In this document: positions 45,497-57,151 of the stretch, in pieces
Position numbering within the stretch: position 1 is the first letter of the stretch
Layout of the letters: each line of letters begins with the position of its first letter
Assembly (NCBI RefSeq): GCF_020906515.1
Contig: NC_085854.1
Span: forward strand, 1,922,001-1,986,000
Length of the DNA stretch: 64,000 nucleotides
Direction of reading: 5' to 3'
Origin: Vanrija pseudolonga
Taxonomy: Eukaryota; Basidiomycota; Tremellomycetes; Trichosporonales; Trichosporonaceae
Notes under the pieces: model-generated
What the model was told of the DNA's origin: nothing
The model's database searches: none
The model's input: only the letters and a program-made list of their open reading frames with translations
Translations under genes and position numbers: made by a program

Positions 45497-47487
45497 CGTC
45501 GTAAGGTCTCTATCAGATACGGCGTAGTCGCTCGCGAACTGCTGGCGCGGCGCGAATAACAATCAATCGAGCCTGCTTGGTCGAGCATCGAGCCTACAAG
45601 CGCGGGCGCCGGATATCCCGGCGGCGCCGACGACGCGATTGCAAGCCGGCGGCGTGAGTGACGCCGCCAGCCACACGCCACGGCAATGTACTCTGCATTG
45701 CATGCGCCGAACGCGGTGCGATCTGGCTAGTGAACGGGGTAGGAAGGAGTATGTAGCCATGTGCTGCGGATGATGAGGCCGGGGGACACACGTGTGCGGG
45801 CGCCGCTGTACGCGGTACATAGCAGCGGCGCCGAACTCGAAGCAGCAGCACATGGCACATGGCACATGCCCTCGTTCCATGCGCTACACGTTCTCGTCCG
45901 GTCGTCCTCGTTCTCGATTTGGACAGCTGCGCAGCACCACAGCACCATGCGATGAAACAACCCCCGCGCTAGCGGCAGATAGCGCGATACCCAGCTATTT
46001 CCACGTGCACTGCACGACAAGATCTCATACGGGAGTGCAACGAGGCGGGATGCGATCGCGATTGGCGTTGGCGTGATCGGGTCCGTTGGAGTGGCATGGC
46101 ATCGTGCACAGAGTGTGGCAGTTGGAGGGGGAGGGGTGCAGGTTGATGTTCTGGGTGGTACGTACTGGGTGTTGTCGGCGCTGTGTGGCTGGCTGGGTGA
46201 GACGACACGCTGATCAGACGTCGCGGAGGAGGGACGGACCTGTATCACCCACCCACTCACTCACGCAGTCACCCACCGACGCACCGACGCAGCCACGCAG
46301 CCACCGTCGGAGTCAGCCTCTAACAGGTCCAGCTAGGTCGCTGATCCCCTCTGACTCTCTTACAGGTACTCACCTGCTCCTGCTCATGACACGTACCTGC
46401 CCCGTTCGTTGCCACTCTCGTCTCCGTCGGGTATCCTCACCCACTACCCACTCATCCCATCACAATGGTGCACCGCATGGTCGTGTGCGCCCACCGATAT
46501 CGCCCACGAATATTTCGCAACCAACGCCGCGGCTGTCTGTCACTGCTGCTGTCTGAGACTGCGGCCCACCTTCACCCAGCCACTATGTACTTACAAGCAT
46601 ACCCACTCACCTCGACTGCCACGCACCAAAGCCACTCAGGCCCGACCCAAAGTTTACACCGCGGACCTGTGGCGCAGGCACGCGGTGTGGCGATTTCATC
46701 TGCCCACCGCCCACCGCTGCTTTTCCACCTCGTGTGCCCGCCTTTTTTTGCCTCAAAGTTTACCTCTCTCCCCGCAGTAATGTATCAAGCGCGTCCCGTA
46801 ACCTACGTCCATCCCCTGCGAAAGGCGCCGACGAGGGTCCGAGGAGATGGGCTGTGCGTCCTGAGTCAAGGGGTACGCCTCCATCGGCGTCGCAAGTGCT
46901 CATTTTGACTTGCCAAGAAGCCCACCACGCTCTCCTCGCCAAGCCCACCGCGCTTGCCGTCAGCGGGTGCGTTCCAGTCCGCTGCTAAAGTTTTCTGGGT
47001 CGCACATGATGTGTCGAGAGCTTAATCCCATTCATTCATCAGTGACGCTGCCAGATGAGGTCCGTGTCTTGTGACTTGTCTCCGTTTCCTCTGGGTTCCT
47101 CGCAGAGTTCCTCGCGGGCCACTCATTCCCCATTTTGTCTCACTTTCATACGCAGTTCCTCGGAATCTGCTGTGCTATACCGTCGTTATCTCATGTCTCG
47201 CCTAGGTTGGTCGTCACGACCCCTGCCCCCTCTGCTTTACATTGCGGGATCGGCGACAGCCGTGGGAATGCCACGAGTAGTCACCACGGCTCTCCGCGTT
47301 AGCCGACTCCGCTCGCTGCGTCCGCTCGTGTACGATGCATACAGCTGCTGCTACAACATTGACACCCCTCTCACCTCACCTTGGGGGTTCCCACCGCCGC
47401 CCCGGGACCGACAGAGTTGCGGTCCCGTCGCTCGGTCTGATAGATCCTCATCCTGTCGTCGTCAGCTCTCGCCCAAGAACACCTCAC

Positions 47488-50085
47488 TCACAGATCCTTG
47501 ATCGTGTTGACAATCTCCTGCGCCTGCTTGCCGTTCTCCGCCTCAAACTCGTACCGCTTCTGGTTGCCATCGCGCCACACATAGATCTTGAACCCGCCCG
47601 CGCGACCAGAGAGCTTGACCGACGCCACAAGTGTGATGTGGAATGACGTCGTCTTCATTGTGTCAAAGAAGGTCCTGTTCTCAGACGGCAAGATGTGAAT
47701 GTAATCTCCATCAATGGCAAGAATGCGAGCATGTCGGCCAATACCAGTTTTGCGCTGAACGTGATATTTCTGATTGAGTCAGTTATCGGCTCAAGACAGT
47801 TCACACTTGGCCACAACACTCACCTTGTATGTCCCAGCAAAGTCACCGGGCATGGCCAACCTTGCGGCAATTGTGGCGGGCTCGTTTGCGCGTTTAAACA
47901 TGCTCGAGTTGGGGTCACCTCCGACTCTGTCGGCGGCGCGGAGGCCGTACTCGGCCGCAAATTGCCTTTTGACGAGTGCCAGCTCCGATTTGCCCTCCAG
48001 ACTTGCGACGGTCTTGTCGAGTGGGAGGGCGAAACTGAGGTCGGCGAGGCAGAGCACCCAGTCGCTGGCTGGTTGCTGGAGATGTTTCCGCTCCACCAGC
48101 ACTTCTGTGAGGTCCGCAATGTACATGTCTGATGGGCTGGGTATGTCAGCGGAGTTGAAGACAAGAACCAGACAACTCGGCCAACTCACACGCTGATGGT
48201 TGTCGTGAAGCGCACATCCGCACCTGCGCGCACCTGAACACGGAGAAGCACGGGTGTGGCATTGGACGAGCTCAGTCCGGCGGTCCGCGCAGTGCTGGCC
48301 AGAGGCGGCTCGTCGAGGTACTCGATTGGTGGCGGGCGAGCCTGGGCGACCGCCGCCGCGGGCTGCGCCTTGACGACTGGCCGACTGGCCATGGGGGCCG
48401 AGATGACCCTCGATGGGCGTCGCTGGATGAGCGGCTGCATTGCTGCGTTTTGCTTCTCTGAAGTGTGTCAGCTTGGAAGTTGACGATATGGTTAGCTGCA
48501 CCCACTCTGAGAGTCCGTCGCGCGCACAATACCAAACTCGGCGTACCCGAACCGCGAGATCTGGCCCTCGCGATCCAGCGGCGGAAAGTCCTCGTCGACT
48601 TCGCCATCGTCCTCGACGATACGGAGACCCCAGCCGACAGTCGACATGTCCTCTTCCTCCTCGAGCTTGGGCTCGCGCCCCTCGTCCCAGTACTTCCACA
48701 GACCGTGGCCAGTGACCTCTTCCACGGTCGCATCTTTGCGCACCTTGATCTCGATGGGCTCGCTTGGATCATCCGAGTGTGGGAAGAAGACGGAGAGCGA
48801 CATGGATGGGACGGTTGGCGGCGCAGCAACGGACGCGTAGAGCGAGGCGAAGGGGTTGCCGCCAACGCCAGACGCCCCTCCGCTGGGCGGCGGGGCACCA
48901 CCGCCCGTTGAGACGAGGTGCGGGACATGCTGGTTCAGCGCCGAGGTAAGCGCTGAGCCACCCGCAGGTGCCGGGAAGGCCGACAACCGCTTGAACTCGA
49001 GCTTCTCGTCAGGCATTGTGTCTGTCGAGCTGCGCCGGTCCTCGTCCATCGTTGAAACGCGGTAGTGGGGGTGGGCGAGCACGTCACGCGATACCCGGCG
49101 TGTTCCCCCAATGACTGCACCTGGTAGTACTGGTGGTGCGGGAACCGGCATGTCTTCGTCGACCACTTCGGCGCTGCCGACGTCTGATCCTTCGTCAACC
49201 ATCTCCACCGTCAACGGGTCGCTGTCGCCCGCCGTCATCGCAAGGTCGCTCGGTAGCGCGCTCGCAGCGACGCCAACAGAGCTCCCTGGGTCGTATGTTG
49301 CCGTTCCTAGCAGTGATGGCGCTTTCAGTGCCTCGGACAAGTCGTCACGACCGCCATCGCCTTCCCCATCGTCGCTGATGACCGTCTCGGGAACTGCGAC
49401 GCCTTCCATTGCGGTCATCCCCAGCGGTGCAGGAGACGGAGCCGAGTCGGCTCGTGGTTTTGGTGCCGACGAGAACACATCCTCCGGGGATAACAAGGGC
49501 TGTGGTGGCCGGTCATGCCTCAGCGGCGGCATCGGCGGCCGCTGGTCCTCTGATGTTGACTGGGTTCTGTTCGCGACCGACCTCCCGCCGAGCGCACGGC
49601 GCGCAGCGAGCTCCGCCCCCCGACCTTCCACTGCCCTCCGTCCTGATACACGCATACTGGCACCACCTGCACGCCCTGCGCCAACAATGGTCTGGGTATA
49701 CCGCAGCCCCTGGGCACCGCCTTTCCGAGGCTTCGGCTCGTTGTCGGTATCGCTCTGCGCGCGCCGGTTCCGCCGGGGCCGCGACGGGCCGGGCAGGTCG
49801 TCCTCGTCCTCGTCGCTGTCGAATGCGAGGGGCGCGCGTTCTGGGGGCGGCGAGTCGAGCGCACGCTGGATCTCAGGCCACTTGTCAATGTCCCCGAGCC
49901 CCATCGCCGAGATGTAGGGGTTCAGCCCGAACGCCGGGTCCAGCGTCACGATGCGCGGCGTGACGGGGTCATCAGTCGTCCGGAGGGCCGATAGTCGGAT
50001 GGCATGTAGCGCATAGCTAGAAGGGTGAGCAGGTGTAGGTAGACGGAGAGGTGGCTACCTACATCGGGTCCGATATCATTGCCAT
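47488..50085 (-). CDS. AVO1: TORC2 subunit Avo1/Sin1 (CRIM, Ras-binding-like and PH domains)
   Basis: Five exons (50085-50063, 50016-48506, 48457-48190, 48136-47824, 47769-47488) encode 798 residues. A 23-nt first exon plus exon 2 give the conserved N terminus MAMISDPIYALHAIRLSALR with TTDDPVTPRIVTLDP, which fixes the start. A disordered acidic middle follows. The CRIM domain (about 405-510: SLSVFFPHSDDPSEP, VTGHGLWKYW, DREGQISRFGYAEFGIV) is the substrate-binding part of Sin1. The Ras-binding-like domain follows (PSDMYIADLTEVLVERK, PLDKTVASLEGKSELALVKR), then the C-terminal PH domain (GRHARILAIDGDYIHILP to KRYEFEAENGKQAQEIVNTI). Role: scaffold that brings AGC kinases to TORC2 at the plasma membrane. 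Divergent from DBP7. Confidence 0.93.
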
Positions 50086-50498
50086 CTTGGCGAATGTGTT
50101 GACCGTCGGTGGCCAAGTCCGTGCTGTTTAGAGTAATACAATTGCGAGGCGAGTCGATCCGGGCTAATACAAGTCTATAGTCGTGATGTCGTGATGTCGA
50201 GAGTCAGAGTTTGTGTTAGATGCAAGTTGTTGACGAGAAAGCCACGTCAATGTCGATGGGCGTAAGTTGCAGTGACTGTCTGTTGTTGAGCACAGGCGGC
50301 TGCAGTGCTCATCGCGGCGCCCAGTGCAGTGACGACCAACCTGAGACTCGGTGCCCCGCATTGATAATTTTTGACACGTATTAAAATCCAGGCACGGCTC
50401 GATTTGCCGCTCACTTGTGGGCGGAAATCTTGAAACCTGCTGCAGGCAGATGCGCGATGGGAGATTGGACTTTCACCTCAACACCCACCGACAACAAC
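50086..50498. other. Divergent promoter between AVO1 and DBP7
   Basis: A 413-base AT-richer stretch between two outward-facing starts. Nothing else seen. Confidence 0.5.
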
Positions 50499-53413
50499 AT
50501 GGACGACGGAGGGATCGAGCTCAACTTTTCCGTCCCAGACGGCGGCAACGTCCGGCGCCAGCTTGCGCCGAAGAAGGGCGGACGGTGGACGGACCGGTGA
50601 GCTGCGGTCTCCTGGTGCGAGCTGACATTCAGCGTTAAGGCCAAGCAGGCGGCGAGGCGCGTCGTGAAGAAGTACGAGTCTGGCAACGCCGAGCCAGCCA
50701 CCACGAGGCCGGTGGGCCAGCCGCCAGTGCGCGTTCCTCCTCCTCCCCCGGCTCCCAGGCCAGCGCCGGCGCCGAAGCCTGCTACCGCCGCACCTGTCGC
50801 ACGACCTGCGCCGGCGCCAGTCTCCCGTCCCAAGCCCCAGCCGGCGCCCAAGGCTGCCCCTGCTCCGCGCGCCGCGCCTTCCGCCGAGGCTGGACCGTCC
50901 CGTCTCCCCATGGAGGTTGAGCCGAAGGAGGCTCCTGCCCCCAAGGCTGCTGCCGCGCCGGCCGGCCCCCAGATCGTCTCGTCGCTGTTCACGTCCAACC
51001 CCAACATTGGGTATGTGAAGCAGTCGATTGAGCCTGTCCTCGGAGCACCGTCCAACGCTCCGCTCATTGGCGACACCAACACGTTTGCCGGACTCGGCCT
51101 CGACCCTCTCCTGGTTCACCACCTCCAGAACAAGATGGCGATCAAGGCCCCAACAGGTATCCAGAAGTCTGCGCTCCCGCACATGCTGTCCTCCCCACTC
51201 GACATCTCCGCACGGAGAGAAGAGGATGAGGAGGGCTTCGCGAAGCCGGTCGCCGACGAGGGACCCCGCGACGTGTTTATCCAGAGCCAGACTGGTTCCG
51301 GTAAGACGCTCTCGTTCCTCCTGCCCATCATCCAGACGCTCCTGCCATTGTCCAAGCTGTCCTACATCGACCGCTCGATCGGCACCCTCGCTATTATCCT
51401 CGCGCCGACCCGTGAACTCGCCCAGCAGATCTCACAGGTGCTGGAGAACATCCTGCGTATGGCCCTGTCGCTCCCTGACGACGAAGAGGACCGCGGCTAC
51501 ACCCGTTGGCTCGTTTCCGGTCTGCTCGTCGGTGGATCGACTCGCACCCACGAGAAGGCCAAGCTGCGCAAGGGTGTGCCCATCATTGTGTCGACTCCCG
51601 GTCGTCTCCTCGACCACCTGCAGAACACGGCGAGCTTCCAGACCGGCAAGTGCATGTTCCTCGTGCTTGACGAAGCGGATAGGCTCATGGACCTCGGCTT
51701 CGAGGAGACGATTCAGGGCATCATCAAGGCTATGGACGGCAGGCGAAGGAACGAGATTGCCGCCGAGCGCGAGATGGACGAGGAAGGAGGAGGTCTTATG
51801 CGCTGGCCTTACTGGCCCCGCGGACGCCAGACTGTGTTGTGTTCAGCCACGGTCGACGCCAAGGTCGAGCGACTGGCGGGTATGGCCCTCCGCGACCCTA
51901 TTCTGTTCCGATCGTCCGACGTCGACATGAAGGAGAAGAAGAAGACGGCAACGGACGACAAGGTCGCCGACGCTCTCAAGGCCGCTACCGCAATCACTCT
52001 TCCCGAGACGAGCGAGAAGTTCACACCGCCATCGCAGCTCGCCCAGAAGTACGTCGTCACCCCGGCCAAGCTCAGGCTTGTGACCTTGGTGGCACTTCTG
52101 CGTTCGCTTGTTGGCAATGCCGCCAAGATTCACGTCGAGGGGGAGAACGACGGTACCAAGGTGATCGTCTTCTTGTCCTCTACAGATGCGGTCGACTATC
52201 ACTACAAGCTGCTCGGCGGCGCGTCGATGGGTGGCCCTGAGCCCAAGGCGGAGGAGGCTGAGGAGGACGACGATAGCGACGATGACAACGAGGACGACAG
52301 CGACGACGACGACGACGACGACGACAGCGAAACGACCGACAAGGCGAAGTCAAAGACGAAGCCAAAGCCAAAGGCCAAGGCCAAGGCCGCCGACGACCCG
52401 GAGAACGTCACATTGCGATCAGCACTCTTGCCTAATACCACGATCCAGCGTCTGCATGGTTCGCTGCCCCTCAAGACCCGTTTGGCGTCCCTCAAGGCGT
52501 TCGCTACGCCGGCGCCCCACGCGTCCATTCTCTTCGCGACGTCGGTCGCCTCGCGTGGTCTTGACTTGCCTCTTGTTCGCGCGGTGGTGCAGTACGACCT
52601 GCCTACCGAAGGTGGCGCCAGTGAATACGTCCACCGTGTCGGTCGTACTGCTCGTGCGGGTAAGGGTGGTGAGGCGTGGGCGTTTGTGGCGCCCAGTGAG
52701 ACCGAGTGGGTCCCTTGGGTGGAGAGCAAGATGGGTGCTGCGGAAGAGGTTGAGGGCCAGGATGGTGGCAGCGTGCGCCTCACCCAGGTCGGCGTCAACG
52801 AGGTGTTGAGGCGCGGTTTCGGCGGCCGTGGACACGAGTATGAGCAGCGTGCGACGGACGTGCAGCTGGCGTTCGAGCGATGGGTCTTGGGAGACGACCA
52901 GGTGAGTGTGGTTAGGAAAGCGTCTAGCGATATAGCCACTGACTCCTTCAGAATGCCGCGCTCGCCCGCAAGGCCTTCTCCTCCTTCATCCGCGCCTACT
53001 CCACACACCCTCTGGAAGAGCGCCGCTTCTTCCACGTCAAGTCGCTGCATCTCGGACATCTTGCCAAGTCATTCGCCCTGCGTGAAGCACCTGGGACGCT
53101 CGCCGCGACTGTCAAGCCTGCAAAGGCCAAGATCACATCGTCAGCCACGAGTAACAAGCGCAAGCGTGGCGGTGCCGAGGATGAAGATGACGAGCCGCGC
53201 GGCGGCAAGGAGACGACAGCGAGGAACGAGACCGAGAGGAGGATGTACGAGGCCGTGCGAAAGCAGGGCCGACTGGTCAAGTCCGGTGGAACTCTCGGCG
53301 CCTACAGCGGAGAGAGGAAGGGCGGCAAGTCGTCCGCCGCCGCCACGTCGGGCGAGTTCCAAACACTAGACACGAGCGAGCTGGAGAAGCTCGTGGCCAA
53401 GGCACGCCGGTGA
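50499..53413 (+). CDS. DBP7: DEAD-box RNA helicase Dbp7/DDX31 (60S ribosome assembly)
   Basis: Three exons (50499-50596, 50633-52901, 52952-53413) give 942 residues. I prefer the ATG at 50499 because [12 protein letters not shown] matches the start of fungal Dbp7; an in-frame ATG lies 14 codons upstream (50457). A Pro/Ala-rich linker leads to the Q motif ([24 protein letters not shown]), [32 protein letters not shown] in [38 protein letters not shown] and [13 protein letters not shown]. Between lobes is an Asp/Ser run coded by GAC repeats (about 52260-52330) followed by Lys-Ala-Lys repeats. The last exon completes the C-terminal extension ending [10 protein letters not shown]. Role: remodels early pre-60S particles in the nucleolus. 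Confidence 0.93.
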
Positions 53414-53674
53414 TATGTAGCGCGCATGCATCGAGTCGATAGAGTATGCTGTATGGCTGGTTGGCTGGCTTTGTCGGCCATGGGCGGACATGGCCCGCGG
53501 CGTAGCCAAATTGTGTCGGATCACTCCGACGCTCGCTAGCATCGGAGTCTGAGCCGACGGGCCGATGGGGCCGGTGAGCCCGCCCACACCACACACACCA
53601 TCGCGCACCACGTCGTCGCTTCAATCGCATCCACATCTTGAGGTTGTACTTTTCTCCATTCTTTCCAACACAAC

Positions 53675-54630
53675 ATGGCCTCGTTCCTCCGCAACGGACG
53701 CAAGATCGTCGCCATCGGGCGCAACTACGTCGACCACGCCAAGGAGCTGGGCAATGCCGTGCCGAAGGGTGAGCGGGGCTTATGGTGGGGAGGAGCTCCT
53801 CCCGCCAGTCGCCTGGTTGATCGCTCACGCCGCGCCCGCTGACACCACCCCCCAGAGCCCTTCTTCTTCCTCAAGCCCACATCCTCGTACCTCTCCCCAG
53901 GGGAAGGCCCCGTCGAGATCCCGCGCGGCGTCAACCTCCACCACGAGGTCGAGCTCGGCGTCGTGATTGGCAAGAACGGCCGCGATATCCCCAAGGCCGA
54001 GGCCGACTCGTATGTCGCGGGTTACAGTGAGTCGGCGTGTCCGCGAGCGCGAGCGCAGCGAGCGGTCGCGAGGTTGGTGAGGTGGTGTGGATGTCGTGCT
54101 GACAAGGTCTTTCTCTTCCTGCTATGTGAACCTCGTCGCGCGTGACAAACGTACCGCTACACCCTACACCGCACACTCCCGCTCGCTCCGCTCGCGTCGC
54201 AGCCCTCGCGATCGACCTCACCGCCCGCAACATGCAGGACGCGGTCAAGAAAAAGGGACTCCCCTGGTCGGCCGCCAAGGGCTTTGACACGTTCACGCCC
54301 ATCGGCCCCTTCATCCCCAAGTCTGCCATTGCGGACAACGGCAACGTCGGCCTCGAGCTGTCCATCGACGGCAAGATCAAGCAGAAGGGCACGACGGCCG
54401 ACCTCATCTTCGACGTGCCGACGCTCATCGAGTTCGTGTCGGGCATCATGCGCCTCGAGGAGGGCGACGTGCTGCTCACCGGCACGCCGGCCGGCGTCGG
54501 ACCCATCGTTGATGGCGAGACGGTCAACGTCAAGCTGTCGTACCCTGGCACTGAGGGCGAGGTGCTCTCCGAGTTCACTGTCAAGGCTGAGAACCGCAAG
54601 ACGGGTTACGAGTTCAAGGCGCCCGCATAG
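53675..54630 (+). CDS. FAHD1: Fumarylacetoacetate hydrolase-family protein, FAHD1-like
   Basis: Three exons (53675-53768, 53856-54026, 54203-54630) give 230 residues, the FAHD1 size. It opens with KIVAIGRNYVDHAKELGNAVP, then EPFFFLKPTSSYL, the metal-binding ExE in HHEVELGVVIGKNG, VAGYTLAIDLTARNMQ, GFDTFTPIGPFIP, and GDVLLTGTPAGVGPI. In the family this Mg-dependent fold acts as acylpyruvase or oxaloacetate decarboxylase, often mitochondrial, and the yeast counterpart is mitochondrial. No clear presequence is visible here. The second intron is 176 nt, longer than most in the window. It lies in tandem 261 bases after DBP7. Confidence 0.92.
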
Positions 54631-55422
54631 GTGGCCGAGTGAAGCGAGGCGAGGCGAGCGGACGTGGTGACGCTTGGCCGAGGCCAAGTGGAATGACGAT
54701 GCGGCCCAGCCGACCCAGCTCGGCCCACGGCCCACTTGTATGGATGAATACAGCGGTGCCAGATGTCGCAGTACTAACTGTCACGTTAATATGTTTGTTC
54801 GTGTAAACATTGCGAGCGCATTTCGAGCCAGGCTGGCTCGAGCCGCGGACGGCATCATGGGTCGCGCTCTGATCGCGCCAAGGATCCGATGCCGGCCGAA
54901 ATGCATCAGGTCGGGGATGGCCCAGCACGTCGTCGCTGTTTGCGCGCACCGCACGTCGCGGGAGGCACGCCGCCGCTGCCCCACGCGAACGCGTCCGAAG
55001 TTGTCCAACACGCGCCGCCCGACTCGGGACGAGCCGTGGCCGACGTCGTCGCTCTGCAGATAGATCTACGGCGGCGCCACCAACACCCCCCCATGCCGCC
55101 GGTGCGTATTGTACACTGCGGCCGCGCAGCGCACATGCTTGTCATTGCGGCCTTGGAGACGCCGTGGGTTGGTGTGGCGCCGCGCACATGGCAGCTTGTG
55201 GCGCCTGCACGGGCCGCCGGATTCCGACGGTGGCCGAGTGGCGGGGGGTGGGGCTATTGTTATCGTTCGGCGAATCGGGCGGGCACAGAGTGGGCTAGTG
55301 GAAGGAAAAGATGCAGACACAGCTTGCGTAGTGCCGTGCTTGCGCGAGTATAAATCTCGCGGGGGGGTGTTGTGCAGCTTTGGTTTACCCAGAACAAAGA
55401 CACAACGGCCCCCGCGACCACA
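54631..55422. other. Spacer with FAHD1 3' flank and promoter of the 55423 gene
   Basis: A 790-base region in which I see no gene. The promoter element near its right end is listed separately. Confidence 0.5.
55349..55355 (+). promoter_or_regulatory. TATA box inside an inverted repeat
   Basis: TATAAAT lies 68-74 bases before the ATG at 55423 and is flanked by CGCGAG and CTCGCG, exact complements (55343-55361). A TATA box framed by a palindrome suggests strongly regulated transcription (inference). Confidence 0.5.
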
Positions 55423-56383
55423 ATGAGTGAGTGCCACCGCTGATGATCGCCAGCTGACGCCAGCCACATCAATCTACCACTACCAGCGCGCGTTCCACCA
55501 CTCGGCCTCGGACCTCGTCCTGCACGCTGCGCCGTCGCCAACGAGCCCGACGTACCCAGCCGTGCAGTACACGCGGCGGCCGACCAAGGCGCCGGGGCCG
55601 AACGCGCCCCGCAAGGAGCCGCGCAAGGAGCTGCGCCCCGGCGGCGGCGGCGGGGTGCTGGGCCTGTCGTTCCGTCCGCAGCCGTGGTGGAAGAAGCTCC
55701 TCGCCCTCCCGTCCTCGCTGCATGCCGGCGCGCCGCGGTCACACATGAGCGAGCTGTACGACTCGCGCGCGGCGGCCGAGTTCGAGGCGCTCGTGCTCAA
55801 CACGCTCGTCGCGCGCGGCGCGTGCCAGAAACAAGTGTTTGGCCTGGCGGACGCGATCGCGACTGCGCTGTTACACTCCACGCTGGACGTCGGTGCCGCC
55901 GAGGCGCTCTGGCGCTCCTTGTTCCACGGCGACAATGTGCGGCGGCCACAGGCGACATGTGCGTGGTGCGTCGAGATGCGCAGGCGCGTGCCCAGCTGGA
56001 TATGCGACGCGGTCGACAGGCTCGACGAGCAGCGACACGTGGGGACGACGCTCCAGCTCAGCCGGGTGCGCTCGGTGGAAGCCGCGCCGAAGATGCGACC
56101 ACGGCGCGCGGTGAGCGACGCCGAGCAGCCGCGACTGCGTTCCGTCCGCGTGCCCGTCCCGCCGCTCATCCCCATTCCCCGCGCCGCACACCACACGGTG
56201 CACCTCAGCGCGTGCCTCGAGAGCCCTAGCTCCAGCTCCGACGTCACGGCCCACTCGGACGACGGCGGGCAGACGTACGTCGAGTGGATGAGCGAGGAGG
56301 AGGGCGCGGAAGTGTGCTCGGCTACCACGGCGCGGTTTGCGCGCGCGAGTATCGACCTCGCGCAGCTCTCGAAAGTACTGTAG
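55423..56383 (+). CDS. Orphan protein with a CxxC motif, micro first exon
   Basis: The best model is a four-base first exon (ATGA), an intron 55427-55463 with GTGAGT donor and CTGACGCCAG end, and a long exon 55464-56383, giving 307 residues (MTTSIYHYQRAFHH start). Without splicing the frame has no ATG near its start. Features: basic Pro/Gly linker (APRKEPRKELRPGGGGG), a helical middle (AAAEFEALVLNTLVARGA, QVFGLADAIATALLH), the motif TCAWCVEMRRRVPSW near residue 180, and an acidic Ser-rich C terminus. I recognise no family. It converges on the 56501-57151 gene and begins a run of six orphan genes. Confidence 0.6.
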
Positions 56384-56500
56384 CGTTCATACGGACAAGG
56401 TTCATACGGAAAACTTAATACGGCAGCGGGCAGCGGGCAGCGTTCATACAGACAGCTCATAGGGACAGAGTAGAGAGCTCGCTCACACCGAGCCCGTTGA

Positions 56501-57151
56501 TTAATGCCACATGCGGTACCACCACCCGGTCGGGACGTCGCGCTTGCGGCCCGAGTTCTCCATCATGCGGCCCCAGTTGGCGCCGCGGGGCGTGTGCTGC
56601 TTCTTGCGCTTGTCGTCGTCCTCGGCCGAGCGGATGCGGTCGCACACGGTACACTCCGGGGTGAAGCGCGGGTCCGAGGAGGTCATGGAGCGCGAGACGC
56701 CGCGCGAGATGGTGCGGCTGAGGCCGAGGCCGGAGCCCGTGGAGCCCTTGCGCGGGGTGGTGTAGCTCGACGGGCTGGCGCTCGGCGGCGTGTCGGACGC
56801 CGAGCGCGTGCCCCCCGCCACGGCGCAGTGCTGCGCGTGCCACATCTGGTCGGTCTGCTGCGTGTCGACCAGGTCGGAGAGGTTCGAGTTGTTGGTCGCG
56901 CTCGTGATCTCCGACGAGCGGCGGTACGACGGGCCCGAGGGCGCCGAGTGCGTGCCCGCGTCGGACTGGTGCCGCGCGCGGCTGTGGTGGTGCGAGTGTG
57001 ACGGACCCGCCTCGTCCTCGTGCCCGTGCCCGTGCATGTGGGGCATGTGCAGGTTCGTGACGGGGTTGCTGAGCGGCGCCTCGCCCGTGTGGTAGTACTT
57101 TGCGCCAAAGTGCGACTCGGTGCGGGTCGGGTCTGCGTCGTAGGAGGCCAT
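56501..57151 (-). CDS. Orphan His-rich protein with a CxxC motif
   Basis: A single 216-codon frame; I take the ATG at 57151 because upstream residues to 57283 look like leader sequence. It starts MASYDADPTRTESHFGAKYY. A His/Met-rich stretch follows (HMPHMHGHGHEDEAG, SHSHHH) that could bind metal. A Ser/Thr-rich centre leads to PECTVCDRIRSAEDDDKR and an aromatic end (VPTGWWYRMWH). The CxxC-D context resembles the knuckles of the tandem paralogs at 58.6-60.3 kb (CSICDA, CRICDA), which may or may not mean relation. No family recognised. It ends 117 bases from the convergent 55423 gene. Confidence 0.55.
   Translation of the reverse strand: MASYDADPTRTESHFGAKYYHTGEAPLSNPVTNLHMPHMHGHGHEDEAGPSHSHHHSRARHQSDAGTHSAPSGPSYRRSSEITSATNNSNLSDLVDTQQTDQMWHAQHCAVAGGTRSASDTPPSASPSSYTTPRKGSTGSGLGLSRTISRGVSRSMTSSDPRFTPECTVCDRIRSAEDDDKRKKQHTPRGANWGRMMENSGRKRDVPTGWWYRMWH

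Larger units (their letters stand above)
44437..47487. other. Three-kilobase convergent intergenic region
   Basis: Lies between the stops of the Som1-like gene and AVO1. It contains the inverted repeat at 45434-45496, a smaller ACATGGCC inverted repeat (45132-45139 with 45154-45161), the (CG)n tract, three ACATGGC copies near 45850-45870, and CCACC/GACGCA direct repeats near 46245-46310. No frame with gene-like features. Long for a convergent pair. Confidence 0.45.

Noticed and set aside
47055-47501. 148-codon frame at the 3' side of AVO1
   Set aside because: Overlaps the AVO1 end antisense and shows no domain; likely chance.
52260-52330. GAC repeat as a selfish or regulatory repeat
   Set aside because: It lies in frame in DBP7 and encodes an Asp/Ser linker common in nucleolar helicases.
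54810-54850. TTCGAGCC string resembling a tRNA B box
   Set aside because: No matching A box or cloverleaf stems around it.
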